Source of the DNA: Ooceraea biroi
Lineage: Eukaryota > Arthropoda > Insecta > Hymenoptera > Formicidae
Direction: 5' to 3'
Length of the DNA: 64,000 nt
Assembly: GCF_003672135.1 (NCBI RefSeq)
Contig: NC_039518.1
Location: 6,078,136-6,142,135, forward strand
The translations under genes were made by a program, and so were the position numbers. A model generated the notes under the pieces. The model did not search any database, was not told the DNA's origin, and was given only the letters and a program-made list of their open reading frames with translations. This document shows, one piece after another, positions 1-10,782 of this stretch (position 1 is its first letter; every line of letters starts with the position of its first letter).

Positions 1-642
1 CATCTCACTGAGCGTATTGACATCTGCGATTCTCTTTTGAAACGTGAGGAAAATGATCCATTTCTGAAACGTATGATAACAGGCAACGAAAAATCGATCG
101 TCTACAACAACGTCAAACGAAAAAGATCGTGATGAACCTGCTCAAAGTCTTGAAAAGCAGATATTCACCAAAGAAAGATTATGCTGTCAGTCTGGTGGGA
201 CTTTAAAGGTATTGTGTATTTTGAGCTGCTTACAAGGAATCAAACCATTAATTCAGACGCATACTGTCGTCAACTGGATAAATTAAACGATGCCATCAAA
301 CAGAAACGCCGAGAATTGGTGAATCGCAAAGGTGTTGTGTTTCACCATGATAACGCTAGACCACGTACAAGTTTGGTCACTCGTGAAAAATTGTTGCAGC
401 TTGGATGGGACGTGTTACCACATCCACCATATTCGCCAGACCTGGCACCATCAGATTACCATTCGTTTCGTTCTTTGCAAAACGCCTTGAATGGTAAAAC
501 CTTGACTGCTGATGAGGATATCAAATCGTTGTTGGAATTGTTTTTTGCTGAAAACGATAAGAACTTTTTTGAGCGCGGAATCATGAAGTTGCCTGAAAAA
601 TGGCAAAAGATAATCAAACAAAATGGACAATATATTGTTTAA
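1..642 (+). pseudogene. mariner-1 transposase, 3' part, inactive
   Basis: DD34D transposase of the mariner superfamily, which would cut and paste the element at TA sites. The visible part starts in the linker before the catalytic core. The first frame ends at about 132 with ...KRKRS and a stop. The second (181-642) carries HHDNARPR and YSPDLAPSDYH, with 34 residues between the second and third catalytic Asp. The first catalytic Asp is replaced by Asn in TGNEKS (about 85-95). The frames are separated by an 11-bp deletion relative to the related mariner-4 at 54.3-55.6 kb. An AATAAA overlaps the stop near 640. The protein cannot be active as it stands. Confidence 0.88.
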
Positions 643-721
643 TAAAGTTTTTGTTTCCCATGAAAAATTCGCCTTTTATTTATATAAAAAAAAACGCAAT
701 TACTTTTTGGCCAACCCAATA

Positions 722-1640
722 TATGGCGAAGATGCTTTAAAACTGCGGCAGTGTCAAAATTCGTTTACTAAATTTCGATCTGTAGATTTTAATGTGAAAG
801 ATGCACCACGCTCAGGAAGGCCAATCGAAAGTGATGATGACAAAATAAAGGCACCGATCGATTCCAATCGGCGTTTAACGACACGAGAGATTGCTGAGAA
901 TCTTAACGTATCGAAATCGAGTGTTGAAAACCATTTAAAACGACTTGGATACATTAGCAAGCCCGATATTTGGGTACCACATGAGCTCAAAGAAATTCAT
1001 CTCACTGAGCGTATTGACATCTGCGATTCTCTTTTGAAACGTGAGGAAAATGATCCATTTTTGAAACGGATGATAACAGGCGACGAAAAATCGATCGTCT
1101 ACAACAACGTCAAACGAAAAAGATCGTGATGAACCTGCTCGAAGCACTTGAAAAGCAGATATTCGCCAAAGAAAGATTATGCTGTCAGTCTGGTGGGACT
1201 TTAAAGGTATTGTGTATTTTGAGCCGCTTGCAAGGAATCAAACCATTAATTCAGACGTATACTGTCGTCAACTGGATAAATTAAACGATGCCATCAAACA
1301 GAAACGTCGAGAATTGGTGAATCGCAAAGGTGTTGTGTTTCACCATGATAACGCTAGACCACGTACAAGTTTGGTCACTCGTGAAAAATTGTTGCAGCTT
1401 GGATGGGATGTGTTACCACATCCACCATATTCGCCAGACCTGGCACCATCAGATTACCATTTGTTTCGTTCTTTGCAAAACGCCTTGAATGGTAAAACCT
1501 TTACTGCTGATGAGGATATGAAATCGTTGTTGGAATTGTTTTTTGCTGAAAAAGATAAGAACTTTTTTGAGCGCGGAATCATGAAGTTGCCTGAAAAATG
1601 GCAAAAGATAATCAAACAAAATGGACAATATATTGTTTAA
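722..1640 (+). pseudogene. mariner-1 transposase, 5'-truncated unit
   Basis: Begins at YGEDALKLRQCQN, inside the N-terminal DNA-binding region, directly after the TIR end and TA of the preceding unit. The upstream TIR happens to read in frame (...NYFLANP), giving a chimeric open frame from 623. The second helix-turn-helix (TTREIAENLNVSKSSVENHLKRLG) is present. This unit keeps the first catalytic Asp (TGDEKS), unlike its neighbours on both sides. Trp of the usual GDEKW motif is Ser. The shared deletion after KRKRS at about 1128 breaks the frame, and the C-terminal frame 1179-1640 holds the other two Asp residues. Confidence 0.88.
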
Positions 1641-1718
1641 TAAAGTTTTTGTTTCCCATGAAACATTCGCCTTTTATTTATATAAAAAAAACGCAATTAC
1701 TTTTTGGCCAACCCAATA

Positions 1719-2637
1719 TATGGCGAAGATGCTTTAAACCTGCGGCAGTGTCAAAATTGGTTTACTAAATTTCGATCTGCAGATTTTAATGTGAAAGATG
1801 CACCACGCTCAGGAAGACCAATCGAAATTGATGATGACAAAATAAAGGCACCGATCGATTCCAATCGGCGTTTAACGACACGAGAGATTGCTGAGAATCT
1901 TAACATATCGAAATCGAGTGTTGAAAACCATTTAAAACGACTTGGATACATTAGTAAGCCCGATATTTGGGTACCACATGAGCTCAAAGAAATTCATCTC
2001 ACTGAGCGTATTGACATCTGCGATTCTCTTTTGAAACGTGAGGAAAATGATCCATTTCTGAAACGTATGATAACAGGCAACGAAAAATCGATCGTCTACA
2101 ACAACGTCAAACGAAAAAGATCGTGATGAACCTGCTCGAAGCACTTGAAAAGCAGATATTCGCCAAAGAAAGATTATGCTGTCAGTCTGGTGGGACTTTA
2201 AAGGTATTGTGTATTTTGAGCCGCTTGCAAGGAATCAAACCATTAATTCAGACGTATACTGTCGTCAACTGGATAAATTAAACGATGCCATCAAACAGAA
2301 ACGTCGAGAATTGGTGAATCGCAAAGGTGTTGCGTTTCACCATGATAACGCTAGACCACGTACAAGTTTGGTCACTCGTGAAAAATTGTTGCAGCTTGGA
2401 TGGGATGTGTTACCACATCCACCATATTCGCCAGACCTGGCACCATCAGATTACCATTCGTTTCGTTTTTTGCAAAACGCCTTGAATGGTAAAACCTTGA
2501 CTGCTGATGAGGATATGAAATCGTTGTTGGAATTGTTTTTTGCTGAAAAAGATAAGAACTTTTTTGAGCGCGGAATCATGAAGTTGCCTGAAAAATGGCA
2601 AAAGATAATCAAACAAAATGGACAATATATTGTTTAA
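1719..2637 (+). pseudogene. mariner-1 transposase, 5'-truncated unit with D-to-N
   Basis: Same structure as the unit before it: it starts at YGEDALNLRQ, carries the second helix-turn-helix, and is broken by the shared deletion after KRKRS (about 2126). It resumes at 2176-2637 with HHDNARPR and SPDLAPSDYH. The first catalytic Asp is Asn (TGNEKS), as in the partial unit at the window start but not in the middle unit. A further change gives FRFLQNAL where the others have FRSLQNAL. Inactive. Confidence 0.87.
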
Positions 2638-2715
2638 TAAAGTTTTTGTTTCCCATGAAAAATGCGCCTTTTATTTATATAAAAAAAACGCAATTACTTT
2701 TTGTCCAACCCAATA

Positions 2716-4600
2716 GTTGTGGAATTCCGCGCGAGTGTCCGTATCGCGGAGCGTTGCAACGTCGGAGGATTGCCTATCTCGATTTCTCGCGACTCGTTCT
2801 CGCTACCGAAATGAAGGCGTCTACGCGAAAGCAGTTGGGAATCACCGGGAAACAGCAGGATAGCAGGATGACGCAACGAATCAATAACGTCGGAGCGGAG
2901 ATGCAACTTCGGAGCAACTTTCGACGCCCGTGAACGAAGTAAATTTTTCCTAACGCGGGAACATTTTTATTACCGTGCAAACGCCAACTTCCCGGAAGCT
3001 CCAACTTCGTACTTTATACTTGTTGCTGATGTAGCGGATTGGCTTGCTTGGTCTTCCTCGCAGTTAAGCGTGGAATTTTCTTCGCAAGAACGTCTAGCGG
3101 AGTCAGATACGCGTTTCCAATCTTTCCTTACGATCGCTTCAAACATCTGTTTTTCTCATTGTCGTTCGTCACCCAGAGAAGACATCACGACGCCAGGACG
3201 GAAAGTCGCGCTGCGCGCCCGTAGCGCAGACAATTAGATTCACGCAGTTGTCCCCAAGTTGAACCAACACTGGACAACTCGTATTGTTGCGGTGACCCGG
3301 GGAGAGCGCCTTTTATATTCGCCTGGTATTGTCGTCCGCATGGCGAACGACTTGCCAAATTGTTTCGTCGTGGTCAGCGATGCAGACGGCTCCACCGTCA
3401 CTTTGAAATCTTCTGCTCGCTCAATAGGAGTAAATTGTGATAGAAGAGAACTACGTTCTCGTTTCGAGCCGGGTGTAAACTATAAACTGGATGTCAAGCC
3501 AGTCGCTTTCGAACATTGTGAAAGATGACGGGCTGCGACCTGGTTATTCCGCTATTTCACAGAACGTCGCTTGTGGCCCTTTGGGAATCCCGCAATCGAA
3601 TTAGGGGCAGTACGATGTAGGTCATGATATAATATTAATGTAGCGCCAAAACAATCTGATGCTGCTTTTCCTACAGATAATCTTATGGTACCTTACGGGG
3701 AAAGTACCATAACATGGCATTCGTCTCCATTTACCACCCGGGAGGCCACCACTTACGGAGGGAGAGTCCCCGGGGGACCAAAAAGTCACGCCGGCGCGGG
3801 GTACGGCAGGGAACGCAGCCGAACCCTCTTGACTTCGTCGAAAAATAAACTTTCGTGCCCGACGAAGTTGTGCGGCATTTACTGGTGAGATGGCACACGA
3901 TATTCCGCGGGGCGACTCGGCGTAAATACTGGAAAGCGCGGTTATTTTCTCAGAGCCCGTCGTCGACAGGACGTGCCGGGACACTAAAGCAGCCCTCAGC
4001 CTCGCTCGTCATGCCTCGGGACACCATTATTTTTCTACCACGACGGGCGAGACGGGGAGGAAAGGGGAGAGAAGCGCGGGCGACCATCCGTCAAAGGAAT
4101 CGCACGCGGATGAGAAGATTCCCCAGTCGGACCAATAAAAACAAACGTTCGCCGTCCGCGGTCGTCCACCGCCGCTGCCCGCCAGCTCCAGGGCCCTTTT
4201 CTTGCCAAGTCAGGCACCTCCGTGCCCCGCGTCCTAAAACAACTGAATCGCCACGTCGGCTCGCCGCGAGCAACGACGCACGAGCGGCGACCTTTGTGAG
4301 GATCCAGCGCCGCGACGCCAATTGCGCTCTCTGCAAAGAGCCGCGTCCGCGCAAGATGTGGATAAACCGAGAGCAACTCGACTGCAATGAGATCGATTGA
4401 CCCGTTGGTCCCAGGTGACGAAATGGACTCCACAATCATGAAGCAATGATTCATCGTGCGTAATAACGCGACGCGTCGTCCACGGACAGCGTGCCAGTAG
4501 CATCTGGAGAACCGGCTCTGCTGCGCGCGCGCGCACGCTCCACACCAGGGATCGGCAAAATATTAATAATAAATTAATATTACTTGAGCATTTAATTATT
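2716..4600. other. unique GC-rich DNA, no recognised gene
   Basis: No transposon ends, RNA gene or recognisable coding sequence. The open frames at 3259-3528 and 3855-4400 are rich in Arg, Ser and Pro, have no family I recognise and overlap open frames on the other strand. That is the expected behaviour of random GC-rich sequence. Confidence 0.6.
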
Positions 4601-4620
4601 TATTTAACAGGAAAAATAAT

Positions 4621-4986
4621 TCCCGATTAATTGATTAATCAGTAATCACAATAAACAATTTTTCAATTATTTCATCACTCAGTAATCAGTGTCAGATGTT
4701 CCTTGATTATTTAGTTGATTTTTTTCTGGATTATTTTGGAGAAAATTATATTGGAGAAAAAAATGAAATTAACGCAATATTTCACTATTTAAATTATTTT
4801 TTTATCAGTCTTAAAAAATCCTACTTCAACTAATTTTATTAGAAAAATATTGCGTTGAATTAATTTTTTTCTGTATATAATTGCTGCTGTACACTGATGA
4901 CTTAAATAATCTGAGTGATGAAATAATTGAAATCAAGTAACAAAACTATTTTATACTATAATTACTGATTAATCGAATAATTAAAA
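4621..4986. repeat. AT-rich imperfect palindrome (MITE-like foldback)
   Basis: Several blocks on the left recur reverse-complemented, in mirror order, on the right: GATTAATCAGTAAT (4633) with ATTACTGATTAATC (4961), TCAATTATTTCATCACTC (4663) with its complement at 4913-4930, and AACGCAATATTT (4771) with AAATATTGCGTT (about 4845). The centre is near 4810. The arms are diverged, no coding sequence lies inside, and target-site duplications were not identified. The base composition contrasts sharply with the GC-rich flanks. Confidence 0.75.
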
Positions 4987-4989
4987 ACT

Positions 4990-6844
4990 TTTTCGAAGTT
5001 GATTACTGATTATCAAAATAATTGTCAATCAAAGCTGAAAATATTACTGAAAATATCGTTGATGCCGATCCCTGCTCCACACGACGCGACATTTAATTCC
5101 GTCCGAAATAACGTTCGCCACACACTAATGTTAATAGGATGCGCGGGCCCGTTAAGTAATGTTAGCGCTTATCGGCGGATTTAATTAATGAAACGTCCTC
5201 CCGACCCCGACCGGTCGCAGGTAGGTACGAGTCGATTTATCACGCGCAGAGGCGTGGACGCGCGCACCGGCGCGCGATTAATCGGGTCCGGGGCTAGCGA
5301 CATTCGAATCGCGCGATGACCAGGTAGGCCGCATACCGTCGACAGAGACCGTGGAAAAAGAGAAAAGGGAACACGGGGAGAAAAAACGTTAATTCGCAAT
5401 AAAGTTGCCTCCGCCGCGCGCCCCGGGCTTCATTATGCGAGGCGCGCCGCGCGAGATTTAAGAAAAAAGGCCCCCCAGAGGGAGGAAGGAGGAGAGAGGG
5501 GTGAGAGGTTAAGAACCACGGAACAGCGAACTGACGGGCCGTGTGGGAGGACATTATCTTCACCGTAGCCGTTCACCATCGTGACATCGGGACACGTTGC
5601 CCAGCGTGACTCCGTATTATTTGGCGCGGCGGTCGCATACAGGGCCCCCATGACGCGGCTCGAAGTCGTTAGGCACCATTCAAAATCACCTTAAGTCGCC
5701 ATCAAGTAGCGACTATTTTGTCCTCCTCTCCTGGGACCGCAGACGTGGTTCCCACCCCGCGCGCGCCCCTTCCGCAGCTCACCCCCCGTCTTCGCGGTAA
5801 GGAGAGGAGAGATCGGGGAATTATAATTTGAACGATTCTTGGGCCACGTGAGGAAGGACGACACGAGCTGCTGATGCGAGAAACATTCCACCGACTTGAC
5901 GACCTTCGTCGAGGAAGAAGCGCGAATTGGAGAAAGCGATCTTCTCCGCGTGATTCCCCCGGGGATGGACGAGTAAATTTCCGCCATTACCCCGCTCCGC
6001 AGTTGTCGGCATGCTCCACGTGCCGGCGGCCGGAACGAGCGTGTGGTAACAAGTTTCCAAAGAGTCTTAAAGCCTCTGATGCGGCAATTTTTCGTGCGAT
6101 TTAGCCGCGAGTCCTCCGCGATCGATCGCGCGCGTGCGTGTTGCCCGCGAGTAGCCAGCAGCGCGGCTTTCGTCGCGTGATTTGCATTAATCTACGGCAA
6201 ACAAAAACAAAAGGAGTCGCAGCTGATACCGCCGCGGCGCAACGACGATTAAATCTCACCTGCCGCTTATCTATCCGCCGGTGCCGCGAATGTTCGCGCT
6301 TTTTGCGCAACTGGCTCTTCGCGGCGCGTATCGTCCGCAGGCTTAACTTTACGCTTACTTCGTTGTCCCGGTAAATGCTACTTTAGTAGCATCGCCGTTA
6401 AATTGCACAGGTAATGCCGCACTAAAAGGGCCAGGGGTCGCAAGCGAATCTTTCGTTACTTCCCGCTCGTGAGTATCGATTAGCGCCTTCGAACGGCCGC
6501 TTTGTAGCGGCCGTCGACGAGACTTTACGAGCCGGTCGCCAGGAAATATGTTCTCCAGAATTTAAGACTTTATCTCGCACACCACCGCGCCCGGCGGACT
6601 ACCACGGAATCTCCGTCAGAAATATTCCTTCTACCGCTCGTAAACATCCTGCCGACAGCTGGAATCCCGCATCACGTCGTAAAAATGGAGTCCGGCGACG
6701 AGTTACGCTTGCACTATGATGCATGCACTACTAGCCGAGACGGAGATCGCTCTCCCAAGGCGCCGGGATAATCGGTAATTAAACATGTGATCTTCTCGAT
6801 AAAACAAGAAATAAATTGTAAAGCATCAGATAAATTTAAAAATC
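4990..6844. other. unique DNA, no recognised gene
   Basis: GC-rich stretches with frequent CG dinucleotides. Open frames occur on both strands with no conserved motif. I see no transposon termini, tRNA-like or other structured RNA in it. Confidence 0.55.
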
Positions 6845-7082
6845 GGTAATTATTTAGATTAACGGAGCAACCTCGAATGACCTTGGCCTTGACATATGTT
6901 GTCACGGTCACCCTCCTGAGTGACCTTCGAAAGGTTTTAGCCGTCGCTCATTGTTTATTAAAAAGTTATTAACAAAAGAAGTTTCGAAAATATAGTAGTT
7001 ATTTTGAATATTGAAAGACATAAACGACGAATATGAACGAAGGAAGGAAAGTGATTTAACCCAACCTAATCTCATCTAGCCT

Positions 7083-7102
7083 GGTTAGGTTAGGTTAGGT
7101 TA
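7083..7102 (+). repeat. short (TTAGG)n-like tract
   Basis: About four GGTTA units. TTAGG is the usual insect telomere repeat, but a tract this short is interstitial and common in hymenopteran DNA. A similar three-unit tract lies at about 49513-49531, at the equivalent place in the other FB-1 copy. Confidence 0.7.
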
Positions 7103-7347
7103 TATTTTCCGAAACTGGAGCCCGGACACATATACGCTCGTTTTTCAGCCCGCTTCGCGGGAGGGCGGGGGGAGGGGGCTTCGCCCCTCCCCCCGCCAGA
7201 ATCCGTGCCGTGTACCAGGTGATCAAAATCTGTAACACCGGCTCCGGCGGGGGGAGGGGCAAAGCCCCTCCCCCCCGCCCTCCCGCGAAGCGGGCTGAAA
7301 ACGAGCGTGTGTCCGGGGCTCCAGTTTCGGAAAATATAACCTAACCC
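7094..7347. repeat. GC-rich palindrome inside FB-1
   Basis: Arms of roughly 100 bp run from GGTTATATTTTCCGAAACTG through CAGCCCGCTTCGCGGG and GGGGGGAGGGG, and return as the reverse complement, ending GGAAAATATAACC near 7347. The central spacer is about 60 bp. The arm contains its own small hairpin (CCCGCTTCGCGGG) and oligo-G runs. It is absent from the corresponding place in the 49-50 kb FB-1 copy, so it is an insertion or local amplification in this copy. Confidence 0.8.
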
Positions 7348-7505
7348 AAACCTATTTCTGATTTAAAGGTAAAATTCCATCAAATATACTCTTTCGTAAA
7401 CGTATATGATATCGTAAAATTATGCTCTATTCATTAAACTTTTTAACAAACAACGAGCTACGGGTGAAACCTAGTGCGGGTTATTCGGGAAGGTGACTTG
7501 TAATA

Positions 7506-9063
7506 CAGGGTGTCCCGGGTTTTAACCGACAAACTGCGGGAGCATATTCTACTAGTGGAAATAAGAAAAAATTCTTATATCGAGTTTGCTTAGAAATGCT
7601 TTATTACAAAGTTATAAACCAATATTGAAAAGAAATATGAGATAAGTAACAACGGAACATAGTGTAGAATTTGGAAGGTCGAAGATGTTCACATGTATTC
7701 ATGTTCACTATGTTGAAACGATTCAGTATGATTGCTACTTTCACAACAGTAGCCGTTAGATTTCAATCGTCGTGTCAACTAGCAATTACTATCAGAATGC
7801 CAAAAGTGTTTTCAAATGAGGAATACACCGATATTCATTTCGTGTACGGATTCTGTGACGGAAATGCACGAGCTGCCGTACGAGAGTATCAACGTAGATT
7901 TCCTAACAGGAGAGTACCAGATAGTTCTGTGTTTAGTAATACCCATTTGCAATTACGTAATTTGGGTTCATTTCGACCTATGAATGAATATGATGATGTT
8001 CGTTCAGCTCTAAGACACCGACGACGCTCGGAAAGAATCTTAAATCTTTTTGATAGTACTCCTACACAAAGTGTTCGACGTGCTTCAGCTCAACTGCAGA
8101 TATCACGAAACACTATTTCGAGAACATTGCGTGCTGATGACAGATTCGCATATCATTACACACCTGTACAAGAATGACTTCCAATCGATTATCAGAAACG
8201 AGTCGAATTTTGTAACTGGTATGTGAATGCAGTAGAAAGGGACAATCTTTTCTCATCAATGATATTATGGACAGATGAAGCGACCTGTACAAGACGAGGC
8301 ATATTCAATTCTCATAATAGCCATGTATGGGCTCATAATAATCCACATACTACCAGACAAAGAAACTCTCAACACGAATTTCGATGTAATGTTTGGATGG
8401 GTATGCTTCATGACCGGCTTATTGGTCCGTTCTTTTTACCTGACCGATTGAACGGAGAATCTTTTCGAAGATTCCTATCAAACGATTTACCAATTTTGAT
8501 GGAAAATGTGCCACTGCAGTTTCGCCAAAACAGCTGGATACAGTTAGACGGTTGTCCATCGCACTATGCTAGACAAGTTAGAAACTGGTTAGATGAACAT
8601 TACGCTCATAGGTGGATTGGTCGAGGAGGACCGGTTTTCTGGCCTCCAAGATCGCCCGATTTAACGCCTCTTGATTTTTATTTATGGGGAACTTTAAAAA
8701 ATAAAGTTTACAGTACAGAAGTAATCTCGCTTGAAGATTTAAAGCAACGAATTACTAATTCAGTTACTGAGATGCAACAAAATTTTCAGGAATGTCGTAC
8801 CGTAACAAATTCTGTACTACGTCGATGTCTAGTTTGTATCGATGTGCAAGGACAACATTTTGAAATGCGTCACTAAATCATTGCGTAGATAATTTTTATT
8901 TTTGTGAAAAAATCCGTTGTTACTTATCTCATATTTCTTTTCAATATTGGTTTATAACTTTGTAATAAAGCATTCCTAAGCAAACTCGATATAAGAATTT
9001 TTTCTTATTTCCACTAGTAGAATATGCTCCCGCAGTCTGTCGGTTAAAACCCGGGACACCCTG
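7506..9063 (+). mobile_element. Tc1/mariner element with DD41D transposase, complete
   Basis: Ends CAGGGTGTCCCGGGTTTTAA (7506) and its complement (9063) belong to inverted repeats of about 151 bp (7506-7656 and 8913-9063). TA flanks both sides (7504-7505, 9064-9065). It sits in FB-1, and the uninterrupted target (GTAATATATGTC) is visible in the other FB-1 copy at about 49.82 kb. It contains one transposase frame with an internal stop. Confidence 0.92.
7797..8876 (+). pseudogene. DD41D Tc1/mariner transposase with one in-frame stop
   Basis: Reading from the ATG at 7797 (MPKVFSNEEYTDIHFVYGFC) gives a frame of about 359 codons broken only by a TGA at 8175-8177. The N-terminal region resembles the ant/insect helix-turn-helix domain found on many transposases (family assignment from memory, DUF4817-like). 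A second helix-turn-helix (SAQLQISRNTISRTLRAD) follows at residues 100-118. The catalytic core has WTDEA, QLDGCPSHY and SPDLTPLDFYLWG, with 41 residues between the second and third Asp. An upstream in-frame ATG at 7671 exists, but homologous transposases usually start near MPKVFS. The downstream tandem copy has the same stop, so the lesion predates duplication. Confidence 0.88.
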
Positions 9064-9097
9064 TATATATATACATAATGATTAATTAATATGAATA

Positions 9098-10564
9098 TTA
9101 TAAACCAATATTGAAAAGAAATATGAGATAAGTAACAACGGAACATAGTGTAGAATTTGGAAGGTCGAAGATGTTTATGTCATGTGTATTCACATGTATT
9201 CATGTTCACTATGTTGAAACGATTCAGTATGATTGTTACTTTCACAACAGTAGCCGTTAGATTTCAATCGTCGTGTCAACTAGCAATTACTATCAGAATG
9301 CCAAAAGTGTTTTCAAATGAGGAATACACCGATATTCATTTCGTGTACGGATTCTGTGACGGAAATGCACGAGCTGCCGTACGAGAGTATCAACGTAGAT
9401 TTCCTAACAGGAGAGTACCAGATAGTTCTGTGTTTAGTAATATCCATTTGCAATTACGTAATTTGGGTTCATTTCGACCTATGAATGAATATGATGATGT
9501 TCGTTCAGCTCTAAGACACCGACGACGCTCGGAAAGAATCTTAAATCTTTTTGATAGTACTCCTACACAAAGTGTTCGACGTGCTTCAGCTCAACTGCAG
9601 ATATCACGAAATACTATTTCGAGAACATTGCGTGCTGATGACAGACTCGCATATCATTACACACCTGTACAAGAATGACTTCCAATCGATTATCAGAAAC
9701 GAGTCGAATTTTGTAACTGGTATGTGAATGCAGTAGAAAGGGACAATCTTTTCTCATCAATGATATTATGGACAGATGAAGCGACCTGTACAAGACGAGG
9801 CATATTCAATTCTCATAATAGCCATGTATGGGCTCATAATAATCCACATACTACCAGACAAAGAAACTCTCAACACGAATTTCGATGTAATGTTTGGATG
9901 GGTATGCTTCATGACCGGCTTATTGGTCCGTTCTTTTTACCTGACCGATTGAACGGAGAATCTTTTCGAAGATTCCTATCAAACGATTTACCAATTTTGA
10001 TGGAAAATGTGCCACTGCAGTTTCGCCAAAACAGCTGGATACAGTTAGACGGTTGTCCATCGCACTATGCTAGACAAGTTAGAAACTGGTTAGATGAACA
10101 TTACGCTCATAGGTGGATTGGTCGAGGAGGACCGGTTTTCTGGCCTCCAAGATCGCCCGATTTAACGCCTCTTGATTTTTATTTATGGGGAACTTTAAAA
10201 AATAAAGTTTACAGTACAGAAGTAATCTCGCTTGAAGATTTAAAGCAACGAATTACTAATTCAGTTACTGAGATGCAACAAAATTTTCAGGAATGTCGTA
10301 CCGTAACAAATTCTGTACTACGTCGATGTCTAGTTTGTATCGATGTGCAAGGACAACATTTTGAAATGCGTCACTAAATCATTGCGTAGATAATTTTTAT
10401 TTTTGTGAAAAAATCCGTTGTTACTTATCTCATATTTCTTTTCAATATTGGTTTATAACTTTGTAATAAAGCATTCCTAAGCAAACTCGATATAAGAATT
10501 TTTTCTTATTTCCACTAGTAGAATATGCTCCCGCAGTTTGTCGGTTAAAACCCGGGACACCCTG
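9098..10564 (+). mobile_element. Tc1/mariner DD41D element, 5'-truncated tandem copy
   Basis: Direct repeat of the preceding element with about 1501-bp spacing, separated by an AT-rich 34-bp filler (9064-9097). It begins inside the left inverted repeat (TTATAAACCAATATTG), lacking about 100 bp of the terminus, and has an intact right end (10564) followed by TA and then FB-1 sequence. It carries a 15-bp insertion relative to the first copy near 9173. Near-identity to the first copy implies a recent tandem duplication rather than an independent insertion. Confidence 0.88.
9298..10377 (+). pseudogene. DD41D transposase, duplicate copy with the same stop
   Basis: Almost identical to the transposase at 7797-8876, including the in-frame TGA (9676-9678) after ...HYTPVQE. 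All three catalytic Asp positions (WTDEA, QLDG, TPLD) and the helix-turn-helix are retained. Visible protein differences are few: Ile for Thr in FSNIHLQL, and Leu for Phe in DDRLAYH. The context after TGA is CTT, which is not the CTA read-through context, so read-through is unlikely. Confidence 0.88.
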
Positions 10565-10782
10565 TATATGTCAAACTCAAGTCCTTGCTTCGCGTGGGCG
10601 GTTGAAAATTCGTGCCAAATCATTAAACTTCTTTTGTTAATAACTTTTTAATAAACAATGAGCGACGGCTAAAATCTTTTGAAGGTCACTCAGGAGGGTA
10701 ACCTCTATAATATATGTCAAGGTCAAGGTCATCCGAGGTTGCTCCGTTAAACTAAATAATTACCTTAAAATCTCCTTCATCA

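Larger units (their letters stand above)
1..2713 (+). mobile_element. mariner-1 tandem array A (one partial plus two 5'-truncated units)
   Basis: Three head-to-tail copies of a DD34D mariner with a period of about 997 bp. Units end at 719, 1716 and 2713 with the 3' terminal inverted repeat (reverse complement of TTGGGTTGGCCAAAAAGT). After the first two ends comes TA and then TATGGCG, a point inside the next transposase frame, so units 722-1716 and 1719-2713 lack the 5' end. The window opens inside the first unit. The array exits at 2714-2715 (TA) into unique DNA. The same TIR-TA-TATGGCG junction recurs in the arrays at 12591, 22834 and 30542, so this looks like one self-insertion expanded by unequal exchange (inference). 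Confidence 0.9.
6845..10774. mobile_element. foldback element FB-1, copy 1, interrupted by nested insertions
   Basis: The outer ends are inverted: GGTAATTATTTAG...AACGGAGCAACCTCG at 6845 and its complement ending at 10774. Arms continue inward with GACCTTGACATATGT-like and TTATTAAAAAGTTATTAAC-like blocks. Flanks TTAAAAATC (6836-6844) and TTAAAATC (10775-10782) look like an 8-9 bp target duplication with one indel. The same family occurs uninterrupted at 49178-50019 (842 bp). By comparison this copy gained a GC-rich palindrome near 7.1-7.35 kb and the DD41D pair at 7506-10564. It is non-coding. The 8-bp duplication suggests hAT or a similar superfamily (inference). Confidence 0.75.

Noticed and set aside
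3259..4400. Open frames of 89-181 codons in GC-rich unique DNA (also at 11142, 42136, 56750, 62059)
   Set aside because: They overlap other open frames on both strands, lack recognisable domains and are biased to Arg/Ser/Pro as expected from GC-rich random sequence. No start context or splice structure supports them.
7083..7102. TTAGG-like tract as a telomere
   Set aside because: Only about four units, inside a transposon, with a matching tract in its second copy. Interstitial, not a chromosome end.
8170..8185. Stop-codon read-through in the DD41D transposase
   Set aside because: The codon after TGA is CTT, not the CTA typical of read-through. The shared stop is explained by tandem duplication of a mutated copy.
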